Shown here one piece after another: positions 20,244 through 30,059 of a DNA stretch of 64,000 bases. This stretch comes from Chitinophagaceae bacterium (GTDB taxonomy: Bacteria; Bacteroidota; Bacteroidia; Chitinophagales; Chitinophagaceae). Within the stretch, counting starts at the first letter, position 1. Each line of letters starts with the position of its first letter. The notes beneath the pieces are model-generated. The model was given only the letters and a program-made list of their open reading frames with translations. It had not been told where the DNA came from and did not search any database. Where the stretch lies: positions 19,381 through 83,380 of the forward strand of contig JAIXOJ010000068.1 in assembly GCA_027486835.1 (NCBI GenBank), given 5' to 3'. The position numbers and the translations under genes were made by a program.

Positions 20244-20469
20244 TTAGAGCGTATCATATTTTAATGAGATAAAAATTATTCAACTGATTCTTTGAAAAAA
20301 AAGCTTGAACACATACCTATTGATTTGAGATTGCAAAACCCTGTTCATTATTTCAATATCACCCATTGCTTTGTCATTATCTTTTAATTGAAATTCATAT
20401 TTGATTATGGATTTTGATTCATTTTTTTCAACTGTAACTCAATTACTAATCAATCCTTATTTTCAGAGA

Positions 20470-20763
20470 TTTTATAGAGTATGCTGGAGCTTTCATAAAG
20501 TATTTGGGAGCTTCCACGTATTGCGTGAGAGCTTTCACGGAGTGTGCGTGAACTTTCACGGAGTACGCGTAAGCTTCCACAGAGTGCGCGTGAGCTTCCA
20601 CGTATTGCGAGTGAGCTTCCACGGAGTGCGTGGGAGCTTTCACGGATTGTGCGTGAGCTTTCACGGAGTACGCGTAAGCTTCCACAGAGTGCGCGTGAGC
20701 TTTCACGGAGTGCGCGTGAGCTTTCACAGAGTGAACGGGAGCTTACATGATTTGCAATAAAAT
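20470..20763. repeat. Tandem array 3, period 21 bp, 14 units
   Basis: Units start at 20470, 20491, 20512, 20533, 20554, 20575, 20596, 20617, 20638, 20659, 20680, 20701, 20722 and 20743, exactly 21 bp apart. A typical unit begins tttcacggagtgcgcgtga and ends agc. The outer units are degenerate. Units at 20533-20595 recur at 20638-20700, a 105-bp (five-unit) higher-order step. Each unit has weak dyad symmetry (GCT..CAC versus GTGAGC). GC content is about 60% in AT-rich flanks. It ends 20 bp from the MFS stop codon, so it would lie in that transcript's 3' end. Confidence 0.92.
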
Positions 20764-20782
20764 ATAAACAGCTTAATATGTA

Positions 20783-22069
20783 TTAAGCTGTTGCAGTAGC
20801 AGCTTCTTCCTTCTCACAATCTTTAACAATGTTCTTTCCTAATAATATAGATAACAACATAATGGCAGCAATAAAGAACAATCCAAATCTTAAAGCAAAA
20901 TCTACATTGATTTGAAAAGCCAAGAACAACACGATTAAAATGGCACTTACCCTTCCAATAAACAAGGTAAATTCATGATTGATGATATAGGCAAACTCAT
21001 TGCGTCCTTCCTTTTTACTCACAATATCTATTACCCTAAACTCAGTTGGAAAATAAGAAACATCATGCAAAGGCTTGGCTATAAATTGCAGGATATTATA
21101 GATAATAACACCCATAACCGAATACAACGTTCCATGTATGGCAATAGCAGCCACAAAAAAGGAAATTGAAATAATATAAATCAACATCCTGTGTTTGGGC
21201 TTTGCAAAACGACCAATTAAATAGAGCATTATGGCAGATAAAATTTGCCCGCCCGATACAATAATGCCCAACATATTCACCCCGCCAATTATAGACAGGA
21301 TTAATAGTATGGGGAAAATCATGATTGCCCCCTGCATTACTCCTTTGGTAATGGAAAAAAGAATCATTTTATTCCATAGCTTATCGAACTTAAAGAACAG
21401 TAATTGCTCGCTTTGTGGGTTATTGAATTTTTCTTTGTTGATAATAATTGCTGCAAGGGCAGTAATGATAAACACAGCTATAGTAACCCCTATGTAGGCA
21501 CTTTTTTGGGTGTATAAATGACTATCTGTACCAAAAGTGATAAAATAGCCTACAGCTGCCGGTACAATAATCCAAGTAATGGTATAAAAAATAGTATCGA
21601 TACTGAAATAGTAATTTCTGGTTTCATCATCAGTTACGCCTAAGGACATAAAATCTCTATTTGCCCAGAAAAACCCATAAGATGCACCCATGATTAAGCC
21701 TGCCCCTATTACACCCATATTGTCTAAATGCTTTAATGACATCATAAACGTCATTGAAACACCACTTAGCATCAGTCCCAAAGAGTATAAATAGGTCACT
21801 TTTATTTTGCGCAGCAAAAAACCATTGATGATAAAACATACAGGGATGCCTGTGTAGAGTGCAAATTGATAATAGAGGTATAAATTGATTTTATCGTGCT
21901 TTTCTATTGCCGTTAATGCAGTGCCCGGGTCAGGTGGCGATACAATATAAGCACCAACAAAAAGTTCGATAACGGGCAAAACAAATGCGTAGAGCATACC
22001 TGCGAACAACAGATAGCGCATATTTCGTGGAAACGACTTAAAATGGTTAATCTCTGATGATAAAAACAT
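20783..22069 (-). CDS. MFS transporter, probably sugar uptake
   Basis: 428 residues with about twelve hydrophobic segments (first near 19-40, e.g. YLLFAGMLYAFVLPVIELFV), typical of the major facilitator superfamily in the inner membrane. No periplasmic or signal domains. It sits in the PUL between GH130 and GH32, so it probably carries the released mono- or oligosaccharide into the cytoplasm. A strong hairpin-T terminator lies between it and the upstream GH130 gene (22111-22140), so it may depend on read-through or its own promoter. Substrate is not readable from the sequence. Confidence 0.85.
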   Translation of the reverse strand: MFLSSEINHFKSFPRNMRYLLFAGMLYAFVLPVIELFVGAYIVSPPDPGTALTAIEKHDKINLYLYYQFALYTGIPVCFIINGFLLRKIKVTYLYSLGLMLSGVSMTFMMSLKHLDNMGVIGAGLIMGASYGFFWANRDFMSLGVTDDETRNYYFSIDTIFYTITWIIVPAAVGYFITFGTDSHLYTQKSAYIGVTIAVFIITALAAIIINKEKFNNPQSEQLLFFKFDKLWNKMILFSITKGVMQGAIMIFPILLILSIIGGVNMLGIIVSGGQILSAIMLYLIGRFAKPKHRMLIYIISISFFVAAIAIHGTLYSVMGVIIYNILQFIAKPLHDVSYFPTEFRVIDIVSKKEGRNEFAYIINHEFTLFIGRVSAILIVLFLAFQINVDFALRFGLFFIAAIMLLSILLGKNIVKDCEKEEAATATA

Positions 22070-22110
22070 GGTGGAATAAATTTTAACTTATGGCAAGACA
22101 AATAAAAAAA

Positions 22111-22140
22111 GCCGAGAAGCAAACTTCTTCGGCCTTTTTT
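22111..22140. terminator. Bidirectional intrinsic terminator after GH130
   Basis: Arms gccgagaag (22111-22119) and cttcttcggc (22124-22133) enclose caaa, with A-run on the left and T-run on the right, so it can work in both directions. It is placed just after the GH130 stop (22156, minus strand) and before the MFS start, inside the PUL. Confidence 0.85.
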
Positions 22141-22155
22141 TAAGGTTGAAAACGA

Positions 22156-23211
22156 TTAATAGTAAGTGAGTTCAGAGAATATTTCTTGTAAGGAAACTTC
22201 TGCATAACAAACAGAGGTATCAGCAGCACCATAATATAGTTTTACGGTATCGCCTTCTACAAGGCATCCACATAAGAATATTACTGGACCATAAAAGCCC
22301 CATTTCTCATAAGAAGCCAAAGGCTCCATCAAAGGTTTGAAAGATTTACCCAATACTTTGGTTGGGTCGTCTTTATCTAACAATAATGCACCTAAGCAAT
22401 ATCTGTCATTTGCATCTGCAGCATGATAAATTTCTAACCAACCTTTTTCGGTCATGAATGGCACAGCACTACAGCCAATGCGACCATTGTCCCAATCAGT
22501 TTCATTCACAGAAGCCAAATGTTTGTGGTTGCCCCAATGAACTAAGTTGGTGGACTCAGAAATCCAAATTTCTCTTCTTTTATATTCAGCAGAAGCAGGG
22601 CGACACAAAGCCATGTATTTTCCATTAATCATTTCAGGGAAAATGGCTACGTCTTTATTGTCTGGCGTAAAAATGACTCCTTTGCGCTCAAAGGTTTTGA
22701 AATCTTTGGTTACTGCAAGACAGGTGGTAACGCCCACACTTGCACAACAACTATAGTTAATCCAATAATTGCCATCAATCAAAGTAATACGAGGGTCTTC
22801 AATACCAAATTCTTCATACTTATTGCATGGATACATTGCAGGAGTTTCTTCTACTACGAAATTGATTCCGTCTTTGCTTCTTGCAACTCTAAGGTGAGAG
22901 ATAGTGGTTAAAATTCTATCTCTTTTATCAGCAGGTTCAATTACACGTGGGTCACTGAAATCAATTGTTGGATCATGGGTATCAAAGGTTTTTACTTCTA
23001 CTTTGCCAGTGGCTTCGTTGAAATAAGGTGCCATTACGATGTTTGGATTCCGATTAATCGGCGTTTCTGCCACACGCAACAACAACAACACATCTCCTTC
23101 AAACTCAGTAACACCACAGTTCATTACATAATGTACTTCAAAATCTTCCCTTGATGCTTTTACATTATCGGGTAAAATCAGTGGGTTGTGGGGACTTCTT
23201 AAAACTTTCAT
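22156..23211 (-). CDS. GH130 family beta-mannoside phosphorylase/hydrolase
   Basis: 351 residues, five-bladed beta-propeller of GH130, enzymes that phosphorolyse or hydrolyse beta-mannosides. Typical segments are visible: SPHNPLILP at the start, the catalytic-region motif GIEDPRIT with D139, AIFPEMINGKY, and the closing YYGAADTSVCYAEV. There is no signal peptide, so it is probably cytoplasmic and acts on imported oligosaccharides. It lies 89 bp downstream of the sulfatase on the same strand. Whether it is a phosphorylase or a hydrolase depends on phosphate-binding residues I cannot assign safely. Confidence 0.9.
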   Translation of the reverse strand: MKVLRSPHNPLILPDNVKASREDFEVHYVMNCGVTEFEGDVLLLLRVAETPINRNPNIVMAPYFNEATGKVEVKTFDTHDPTIDFSDPRVIEPADKRDRILTTISHLRVARSKDGINFVVEETPAMYPCNKYEEFGIEDPRITLIDGNYWINYSCCASVGVTTCLAVTKDFKTFERKGVIFTPDNKDVAIFPEMINGKYMALCRPASAEYKRREIWISESTNLVHWGNHKHLASVNETDWDNGRIGCSAVPFMTEKGWLEIYHAADANDRYCLGALLLDKDDPTKVLGKSFKPLMEPLASYEKWGFYGPVIFLCGCLVEGDTVKLYYGAADTSVCYAEVSLQEIFSELTYY

Positions 23212-23300
23212 TTTTATTTTATTTTACAGTGAAAAAAATTATTAGCATTTTATTATTTAAACTATAATGTTCTATTCAAATTAGAATTACAACCTTTCCT

Positions 23301-24779
23301 TTATTTGCCATCTGCTACACCAGCTTTTCTAATGTCGCCATTTCCTTTTCTTTTGGTTAAGCCATCGCCCAAATCCGTACGAGCAACTTCTGCGATTGTT
23401 TGCAACTCAGCCACCACTTCGGGGTATTGATCTTTTACGTCATACCGTTCATTTGGGTCGTTAGCTAAGTCAACCAAAGCCAATTTAATATCAGTTGTAG
23501 AAGTTTTGCCAGGAAATCCATCTTTACCACGGGGCAAATCTTCATTAGACAAAGTGCCATTATTGGGCAGTATCAGTTTCCAATTATCCCTTCTTACAGC
23601 CTTCAAATCGTTTTTGCCATAGTAATAGTAAAAATATTTTCTTGGCGATTCATCTATCTTTCCCTTTAATAACGAGATAATGTTTAACCCGTCAATTGTT
23701 TTTTTGGGTAAATCAGCGCCAGTGATATAAGCAATCGTAGGTAAAATATCAAGGGTACTTGTAAGTTGATTACAAATTAATCCTGCTGGAATTGTTCCTT
23801 TCCAGTTCATGATACAAGGCACTCTCGAACCGCCTTCGTAAACAGTGGTTTTGCCCTCTCTAAAACCACCATTTGAACCAGCATGGTTACCAAATTTTAA
23901 CCATGGACCATTATCACTTGTGAAAATAATAAGGGTGTTTTTATCCAATCCTTTCTTTTCTAAAGCCTTCACCACTTCGCCAATTGACCAATCAATTTCC
24001 ATCATCACATCGCCATACAACCCTTGCCTACTCTTGCCCTTAAACTTGTCTGAAACAGCTAATGGTACATGGGGCATAGAATGAGCTAAATAAAGAAAGA
24101 AAGGTTTTTTGCCAGCATGTTCAATATAATCAACCGCTTTCTCGGTATAAGTAGTCGTAATCTTCTCCTGATCTTTCAAACTGCTGATGAGCGATTTTTT
24201 TTCATTGCCTTCCAAATAGGCAAGTGGCATATCAGCATATTTTCCTTTAACCGTATCATCTGGGTGAATGGTTCCATCATAGCCAACCTGCCACATATCA
24301 TTAGAGTAAGGCAAACCAAAATACTGGTCAAAGCCCTGTTGCAAGGGCAAGAATTTAGCGTTATCGCCCAAATGCCATTTACCAATCATGGCAGTTTGAT
24401 AGCCTTTGGTTTTCAGCATTTCAGGCAAAGTGGTTTCATCGGGATTTAAACCTATCGGGCTTTTGGGCATGAGAGCGCCATACATTCCAATTCTATTTGG
24501 ATAGCAACCAGTTAATAATGCCGCTCTTGATGCTGTACAAACAGGCTGTGCCACCAAGAAATTGGTAAACCTGATGCCATCATTTGCCAATCTATCCAAA
24601 TTAGGAGTGGTATAATTTAAAGCACCCGTAACACTCAAATCGCCATAGCCCATATCGTCCATTAAAACGAGTACGATGTTGGGGTTCGCATTCATTTTCA
24701 CCATATCCTTCGATTGAGCAATACCCCAATAATTAAGTAAGGAAAAACAACCAATGGCAATTATTTTATTTCTTTTCAT
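23301..24779 (-). CDS. S1-family sulfatase of the SusCD locus
   Basis: 492 residues, exported (signal about 1-21, ending IAQ). Metal-binding pair in LMDDMGYGD (D41-D42); signature CTASR with the formylglycine Cys at residue 81, followed by AALLTGCYPNRIG; GKWHLG, AHSMPHVPL and FTSDNGPW follow as in arylsulfatase A-type enzymes. Length is normal. It follows SusD by 36 bp, so it belongs to the SusCD transcript and would desulfate the imported or surface-bound glycan. It is the third sulfatase in the window. Sulfated substrate position is unknown. Confidence 0.95.
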   Translation of the reverse strand: MKRNKIIAIGCFSLLNYWGIAQSKDMVKMNANPNIVLVLMDDMGYGDLSVTGALNYTTPNLDRLANDGIRFTNFLVAQPVCTASRAALLTGCYPNRIGMYGALMPKSPIGLNPDETTLPEMLKTKGYQTAMIGKWHLGDNAKFLPLQQGFDQYFGLPYSNDMWQVGYDGTIHPDDTVKGKYADMPLAYLEGNEKKSLISSLKDQEKITTTYTEKAVDYIEHAGKKPFFLYLAHSMPHVPLAVSDKFKGKSRQGLYGDVMMEIDWSIGEVVKALEKKGLDKNTLIIFTSDNGPWLKFGNHAGSNGGFREGKTTVYEGGSRVPCIMNWKGTIPAGLICNQLTSTLDILPTIAYITGADLPKKTIDGLNIISLLKGKIDESPRKYFYYYYGKNDLKAVRRDNWKLILPNNGTLSNEDLPRGKDGFPGKTSTTDIKLALVDLANDPNERYDVKDQYPEVVAELQTIAEVARTDLGDGLTKRKGNGDIRKAGVADGK

Positions 24780-24815
24780 TTTGCTTTGAATAGGAGCTTG
24801 ATATAGAATAGCTAT

Positions 24816-26504
24816 TTACCAACCAAAGTTTTGACTAATATTGGCATTAACCCCAATTTCATTAGCAGGAATTGGGTACAATAAATACTTTTTGTCATAA
24901 GGAATAATGTTTGTTTCTTCTGTTCTACCACTTGACCAACCTGTAGCTTTAGTATATTTAGGTTTGCCAGGAGGTAGAGTTGGTAAGAAAGTGCCGAACT
25001 GGTATTCATACATGGTTCGAGTATTGTCTATATAGCGCATTCTAACTAAATCGAACCATCTATTAAATTCAGCAACCAATTCCAAGCCCCTTTCATCAAA
25101 AATTGCCATTCGCATGTCCTCTTTTGTTGGCGCATCAGCAATAGTTAGGTCGGCAGGTGTAGTTCTAGCAGTTCCATTTGCGTTTCTTGCTCTTTGTCTT
25201 AGCTTATTAAATGATGCAAAGGCATTTGCTGGTCCATTTATTTCGTTTTCTGCTTCTGCTCTTATCAAATAAATTTCAGAAAGTCTTAGTAGAAAAAGGT
25301 CATTCTCTGAGTTTTGACTATTAATTGCATTGGGGTCAACATATTTATTAATGTAGGGTTGAGATTCAATCAGAAATACACTAGCAGGGGGAATCAAAGG
25401 AAATGTAACAACAGTTCTTGCAGAAGGGTCAATCCATGTAGTAGTAAACGAAACTTCAGTTCTGTAATCCTTCACATATTGCCCTTTGGTATATTTTTCA
25501 TAAAACCAAGGATGCACTCTAATTTGACTACCTCCAACCTTGTTGGTTCCATTACCACCTGAGTTTGGTCGAGATTGAGGATTGAAGATAAATGGCCAAT
25601 TGGAACCATCGGATGTAATATCCGTTACGGTAGCATCTCTTGTATAGGCAATACCAAAAATTACTTCATTGTAAGCATTTTTTTCTAAAGTAACATCCCA
25701 CAATTTGGCATAATCTGATATTAATGAATATTGACTGGAGCTAATTACAGAATCAGCATAATCTCTTGCTTTGGCATAGAAAGTATTTGATTCTGATGTG
25801 CGATTGTTCAAGTTTAAATAGTTGGCATAAGTTAAGTTAGCCTTTGATAAAAAACCAAAAGCAGCACCACGAGTTGCTCTATTAAATTCTATACTAGGTT
25901 GTGCAGAACGTGTAGGTAAAGCTGTAGTTCCTACAGCAAAATCACTAAAAATTTGTTGATAAACAGAATCTACACTGCTTCTTTTAGGTTTCAAATCTGA
26001 ATCAGCATTAAACACAGTTGTGGTAATGGGTACTGCACCAAAATACTGCACCATATAGAAATAGCTTAACCCCCTAACAAATTTTGCTTCTGCTATCATT
26101 TTAGCCCTAGTACTATCGGTCATGGAAATATTATTGGCATAATCAATAACAGCATTGGCATTTGAAATAGCTTTATAATATCTGTTCCAAATATTGGATA
26201 AATTGCCAACTCCAGAATTGATATTTACTTTAGCTCCCCAAGTGCCAAGATTATTGACTGCAACAGATGATAAATCATCAGCAAATGGATAAAGTATAAA
26301 TTGTTGGTCTTTAAATCCCGACCATGAATTAAATTGTGCATAAAGACCTATGATTGCATTGTCAACATCTGCTGTAGTTTTTATGGCATTAGCAGGTGTG
26401 GGCGTATCAAATATTTGCTGATCTACTTTAGTACAGCTATTTATTGTAATTAGAAGAAGAACCAACGAATAAGAAAGAATACTATTTTTCATTGTATTAT
26501 GCAA
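24816..26504 (-). CDS. susD: SusD/RagB-type glycan-binding lipoprotein
   Basis: 562 residues. A lipoprotein signal peptide ends with TINSC (Cys24), which places it on the outer-membrane surface. The alpha-helical TPR-like body contains WNRYYKAISNANAVI and AKFVRGLSYFYMVQYFGAVPI, classical SusD wording, and the C-terminal RagB part has RLSEIYLIRAEA and ELVAEFNRWFDLVRM. It pairs with the SusC gene directly upstream (39 bp) and captures polysaccharide for it. An internal ATG four codons in (MKNSILSY) is an equally good start. The symbol denotes the family, not proven starch binding. Confidence 0.95.
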   Translation of the reverse strand: MHNTMKNSILSYSLVLLLITINSCTKVDQQIFDTPTPANAIKTTADVDNAIIGLYAQFNSWSGFKDQQFILYPFADDLSSVAVNNLGTWGAKVNINSGVGNLSNIWNRYYKAISNANAVIDYANNISMTDSTRAKMIAEAKFVRGLSYFYMVQYFGAVPITTTVFNADSDLKPKRSSVDSVYQQIFSDFAVGTTALPTRSAQPSIEFNRATRGAAFGFLSKANLTYANYLNLNNRTSESNTFYAKARDYADSVISSSQYSLISDYAKLWDVTLEKNAYNEVIFGIAYTRDATVTDITSDGSNWPFIFNPQSRPNSGGNGTNKVGGSQIRVHPWFYEKYTKGQYVKDYRTEVSFTTTWIDPSARTVVTFPLIPPASVFLIESQPYINKYVDPNAINSQNSENDLFLLRLSEIYLIRAEAENEINGPANAFASFNKLRQRARNANGTARTTPADLTIADAPTKEDMRMAIFDERGLELVAEFNRWFDLVRMRYIDNTRTMYEYQFGTFLPTLPPGKPKYTKATGWSSGRTEETNIIPYDKKYLLYPIPANEIGVNANISQNFGW

Positions 26505-26543
26505 GAATATCTATGATTGAATAAGGATTAATGTATTACTGAA

Positions 26544-29500
26544 TTAAAACTTTAGATAAATACCAGCAGAAAATGTTTTTGATTGAGGGTAAGTGCCATT
26601 ATCTACACCTGGAGTAAGGGGATTATTATAATTGGTATTTACCTCGGGGTCATAGCCAGTGTATTTAGTAATTGTAACAAGGTTTGTTGCTGTAACAAAA
26701 ACTCTGGCGTTTTTAACCACTTTTACTTTGCCTATAGGAATATTATACCCAAGCGTTATATTTTTTAGTCGAATAAAAGAGCCATCTTCTAACAAGAAAT
26801 TGGAGAACCTACTATTAAAATAACCACCCGACAGCCTAGCCCTTGGATAATAATTGCTAGTTCCTTCGCCAGTCCATCTACCATCAAAAGCTGTTTTTGA
26901 AACATTATTCAGTGTACTAGTTAAGGCATCTAGGCGGTAACGATTTAAGTTGGCTATTTTATTTCCATAGGTACATTGTATAAACACAGCCAGCGTAAAG
27001 CCTTTGTATTCAAAATCATGGATTATGCCCATGATGAATTTGGGATTGGAATTACCAATGATAGTTCTATCATCTGCTGTTATTTTTCCATCCCCATTGA
27101 TATCTATAAATTTAAAATCACCAGGTTTTGCAGAAGTACTTTCTGGACCATTGGCAACTTCTATATCATTTTGATAGATACCATTTATTTGATACCCATA
27201 AAAAGAGCCAATAGCATTGCCTAAGCTAGTAACGTGAATAGGCTGGCTAAGCAAGCCTCCTGAATTCAAAAAGTTAGAACCGAAAATTTTTCCTGACTCT
27301 CCTAAGGGGCCCATATCTATCATTTTGTTTCTATTGATAGATAGATTAGCGGAAAAGTTCCATTTGAATTTGTTCTGTAATAATCTTGCCTTCAAGTCAA
27401 ACTCTATACCCTTGTTTTCTACTGCTCCAGCATTCGTAATTAAAGTGTTAAATCCAGAAACACCTGAGATAGGCAACGTAATTAAAAGATCGGTTGTGTT
27501 CTTCTTATACAAATTCACTTCAAGAGAAATTCTGTTTTTCAATATACCTATTTCAGTTCCCAAATTGATTTGTCGGGTGTTCTCCCAACCCAAATTAGGA
27601 TTACCAATATTATTTAGGATATAGCCCCTAGTTAGCACACTACCAATTACAGCAGCATCATTGGTTAGAAATTGATCTGTTGCACCAATGCTTACTGTTT
27701 GGTTACCAGAAAGACCATAGCTAGCCCTTATTTTAAAAGTAGATAGCCACTTTAGTTTTTGTACAAAGTCTTCTTTATTTACATTCCAACCAACAGCAGC
27801 TGAAGGGAAAAATGCAATTTTATGCCCAGGAGCTAATCTTGAAGCTGCATCCTGCCTTCCAGTAAGTGTAAGCAGATACTTATCCTTCAAACTATATACT
27901 ACCCTTCCAAGAAAAGATGCTAGCGACCACTGTTGGTGAGATGTAAAGGTTTGCCCATAAGACTGAGCCATTTGAAAACTATAATAGCCCAAATTATCAC
28001 TTGGAAAACTGGTAGCTTGAGCAGCAAAACCATCAACAAACCATTTTTGATAGGTATGCCCAATAACTGCATTGATATTGCTTTCTCCAAATCTTCGATT
28101 ATAGTTGATGGTCAACTCTCCAAGATAATTAAAACGCGAGTCTTGATTTTGATAGGCATAGCCACTAGCGGCATTTCCAACAAAAGTACCCTTAGGATAA
28201 TATGTTTGTCTTAGTGATTGTGAAAAGTTGGCACCTACATTTGCCTTTACACTCAAATATTTATTTACTTGGTAATTGCCAGTCAAATTGCTAAAAAACA
28301 ATGTGTTAGCATACACATCTTTTAACAAGTCAGTTAGCGTATACGGATTTGCGTCAATTGTTTGATCTATATCTCCATCAATATTAAATGGTTGGATATA
28401 TGGACGAGCATATAATGCACTAGCTATAACACTAGAAGAGTTAAGCCCTGTAGAAATGCCATTAACGCCTAATCTCGATCTCGATTTACTAGCATTTACA
28501 TTCACCCCAATTTTAAATTTGCTAGATACTTCTCTATCAATGTTCACTCGAATACCACCTCTTTCAAAATTTGAATTTCTCACAATTCCGTTGGTCTTAG
28601 CATAATTACCAATAATAGCATAGTTGGTTTTACCCTCTCCACCAGAAATACCCAATTGATAATCACTAGATATTGCTTGTTGAAAAATTTCTTCCTGCCA
28701 ATTGTGGTTGATACCTACATTTTTTGCAATTGAATTGGTATCAGTTGAACCCATTTCTTTAGCATAAGTGAGAAAATCATTTGTTCCTAAAACTGGTAAT
28801 GTTTTTCTCACATTTGCAACATCCGTTCTACAATTAAATTCCACTTTGTCACCACCTTTTTTTCCACGTTTGGTGGTAATCAGAATAACTCCATTTGCAC
28901 CCCTAGAGCCATAAATAGCAGTAGAAGAAGCATCTTTTAAGATCTCAATATTTTCAATTTCATTGGGATTCAAATTTGCCAAAGGATTGGTTGGTGGTGT
29001 TGCTACTGCTTGGCCATTTCCTCCACGTTGTAAATCACCATTACCAACTTCTACTGGGTAACCGTCAATAACATACAATGGCTGATTATTGCTTGTTGAA
29101 TTACCCCCTCTTACTACAATGCTAAAGCCTGCACCTGGTGCTCCACTTCCTGATTGAATCTGTACACCTGAAACCCTGCCTTGTATCAATTGTTCAACTG
29201 ACATAATTGGTTTTTCTGAAACCCCTTCTGATTTCAACTGCGATACTGCCCCCGTCAAATCACTCTTTCTTACACTTCCATAACCTATTACTACTACTTC
29301 GTCTGCTTTTATTTCAGACTGAGGTTTTAAAACTACTTTTAACTCTGTCGCTTTTGAAACCTTTATAGTTGTCGGTTCAAATGATACAAATGAAAAAAAA
29401 AGCGTTCCCCCATTAGCTGGAGCAGTAATGGAAAAGTATCCATCTTTATTTGCCTGAGTTCCCTTGTTTGTTGCAACTAACACAACTGAAGCCCCTTCTA

Positions 29501-29972
29501 GCGGCTTTCCTTTTTCATCCATTACTTGTCCTGTTACAACAAAAGGTTTATTTGGTCGCACAATAATGGAATTTGAAGCAGCTTTTTCTTTTATTATGAT
29601 GTTTTTCCCAGAAATAGTATAGCCAAGGCCAAGGTTTTTGAACAATAAATCAAGTGCTTCAACTATATCAATATTATCAACTTTAAAATCAATAGGTTTT
29701 AATTTTTCAATTTGTGTTTTTGCATAAATAAACGAATACGAAGACTGGTTTTCAAATGCTTTAAATACTTGTTGTACCGCTTTGTTTTTTACATCAATGT
29801 TTATTTTCTGACTATATAAATTAGTACTAATAAACAAGGTAAAGAAAAAGGCAACCGAATAGAATAGATTTTTATTAATTAAAAAAATAGGATAAAGTCC
29901 ATTTCTTAGGCAAAAAATAGGCTTTAATAAAGCGTAAATCATATTAAGCAATCGTTTAGATTTAATTAGCAT
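26544..29972 (-). CDS. susC: SusC/RagA TonB-dependent receptor with STN signalling domain
   Basis: 1,142 residues. After an N-terminal signal (about 1-55, ending NLYSQ) comes an STN domain (about 56-125), used to signal to a FecR-type anti-sigma factor, then a carboxypeptidase-regulatory-like domain (about 145-225, VTGQVMDEKGKPLEGASVVL), the plug (SVEQLIQGRVSGVQI, VVRGGNSTSNNQPLYVIDGY) and a large beta-barrel ending in an aromatic residue. It imports glycan fragments across the outer membrane with TonB energy. Its neighbours are FecR (88 bp upstream) and SusD (downstream), forming a complete trans-envelope signalling PUL. The start may be one of several internal ATGs before the signal core. 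Confidence 0.96.
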   Translation of the reverse strand: MLIKSKRLLNMIYALLKPIFCLRNGLYPIFLINKNLFYSVAFFFTLFISTNLYSQKINIDVKNKAVQQVFKAFENQSSYSFIYAKTQIEKLKPIDFKVDNIDIVEALDLLFKNLGLGYTISGKNIIIKEKAASNSIIVRPNKPFVVTGQVMDEKGKPLEGASVVLVATNKGTQANKDGYFSITAPANGGTLFFSFVSFEPTTIKVSKATELKVVLKPQSEIKADEVVVIGYGSVRKSDLTGAVSQLKSEGVSEKPIMSVEQLIQGRVSGVQIQSGSGAPGAGFSIVVRGGNSTSNNQPLYVIDGYPVEVGNGDLQRGGNGQAVATPPTNPLANLNPNEIENIEILKDASSTAIYGSRGANGVILITTKRGKKGGDKVEFNCRTDVANVRKTLPVLGTNDFLTYAKEMGSTDTNSIAKNVGINHNWQEEIFQQAISSDYQLGISGGEGKTNYAIIGNYAKTNGIVRNSNFERGGIRVNIDREVSSKFKIGVNVNASKSRSRLGVNGISTGLNSSSVIASALYARPYIQPFNIDGDIDQTIDANPYTLTDLLKDVYANTLFFSNLTGNYQVNKYLSVKANVGANFSQSLRQTYYPKGTFVGNAASGYAYQNQDSRFNYLGELTINYNRRFGESNINAVIGHTYQKWFVDGFAAQATSFPSDNLGYYSFQMAQSYGQTFTSHQQWSLASFLGRVVYSLKDKYLLTLTGRQDAASRLAPGHKIAFFPSAAVGWNVNKEDFVQKLKWLSTFKIRASYGLSGNQTVSIGATDQFLTNDAAVIGSVLTRGYILNNIGNPNLGWENTRQINLGTEIGILKNRISLEVNLYKKNTTDLLITLPISGVSGFNTLITNAGAVENKGIEFDLKARLLQNKFKWNFSANLSINRNKMIDMGPLGESGKIFGSNFLNSGGLLSQPIHVTSLGNAIGSFYGYQINGIYQNDIEVANGPESTSAKPGDFKFIDINGDGKITADDRTIIGNSNPKFIMGIIHDFEYKGFTLAVFIQCTYGNKIANLNRYRLDALTSTLNNVSKTAFDGRWTGEGTSNYYPRARLSGGYFNSRFSNFLLEDGSFIRLKNITLGYNIPIGKVKVVKNARVFVTATNLVTITKYTGYDPEVNTNYNNPLTPGVDNGTYPQSKTFSAGIYLKF

Positions 29973-30059
29973 AATTAAATGCTATAAAAAGTTTTACAAA
30001 AAACTATCAATTACCTGTACAGAGCGTTTATAATAATTGATGTTAATTATTCCTAGAGA

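Noticed and set aside
20401..20760. 119-codon plus-strand frame and 93-codon minus-strand frame over array 3
   Set aside because: Open only because of the 21-bp period; both strands are open equally and the non-repeat flanks are not protein-like.
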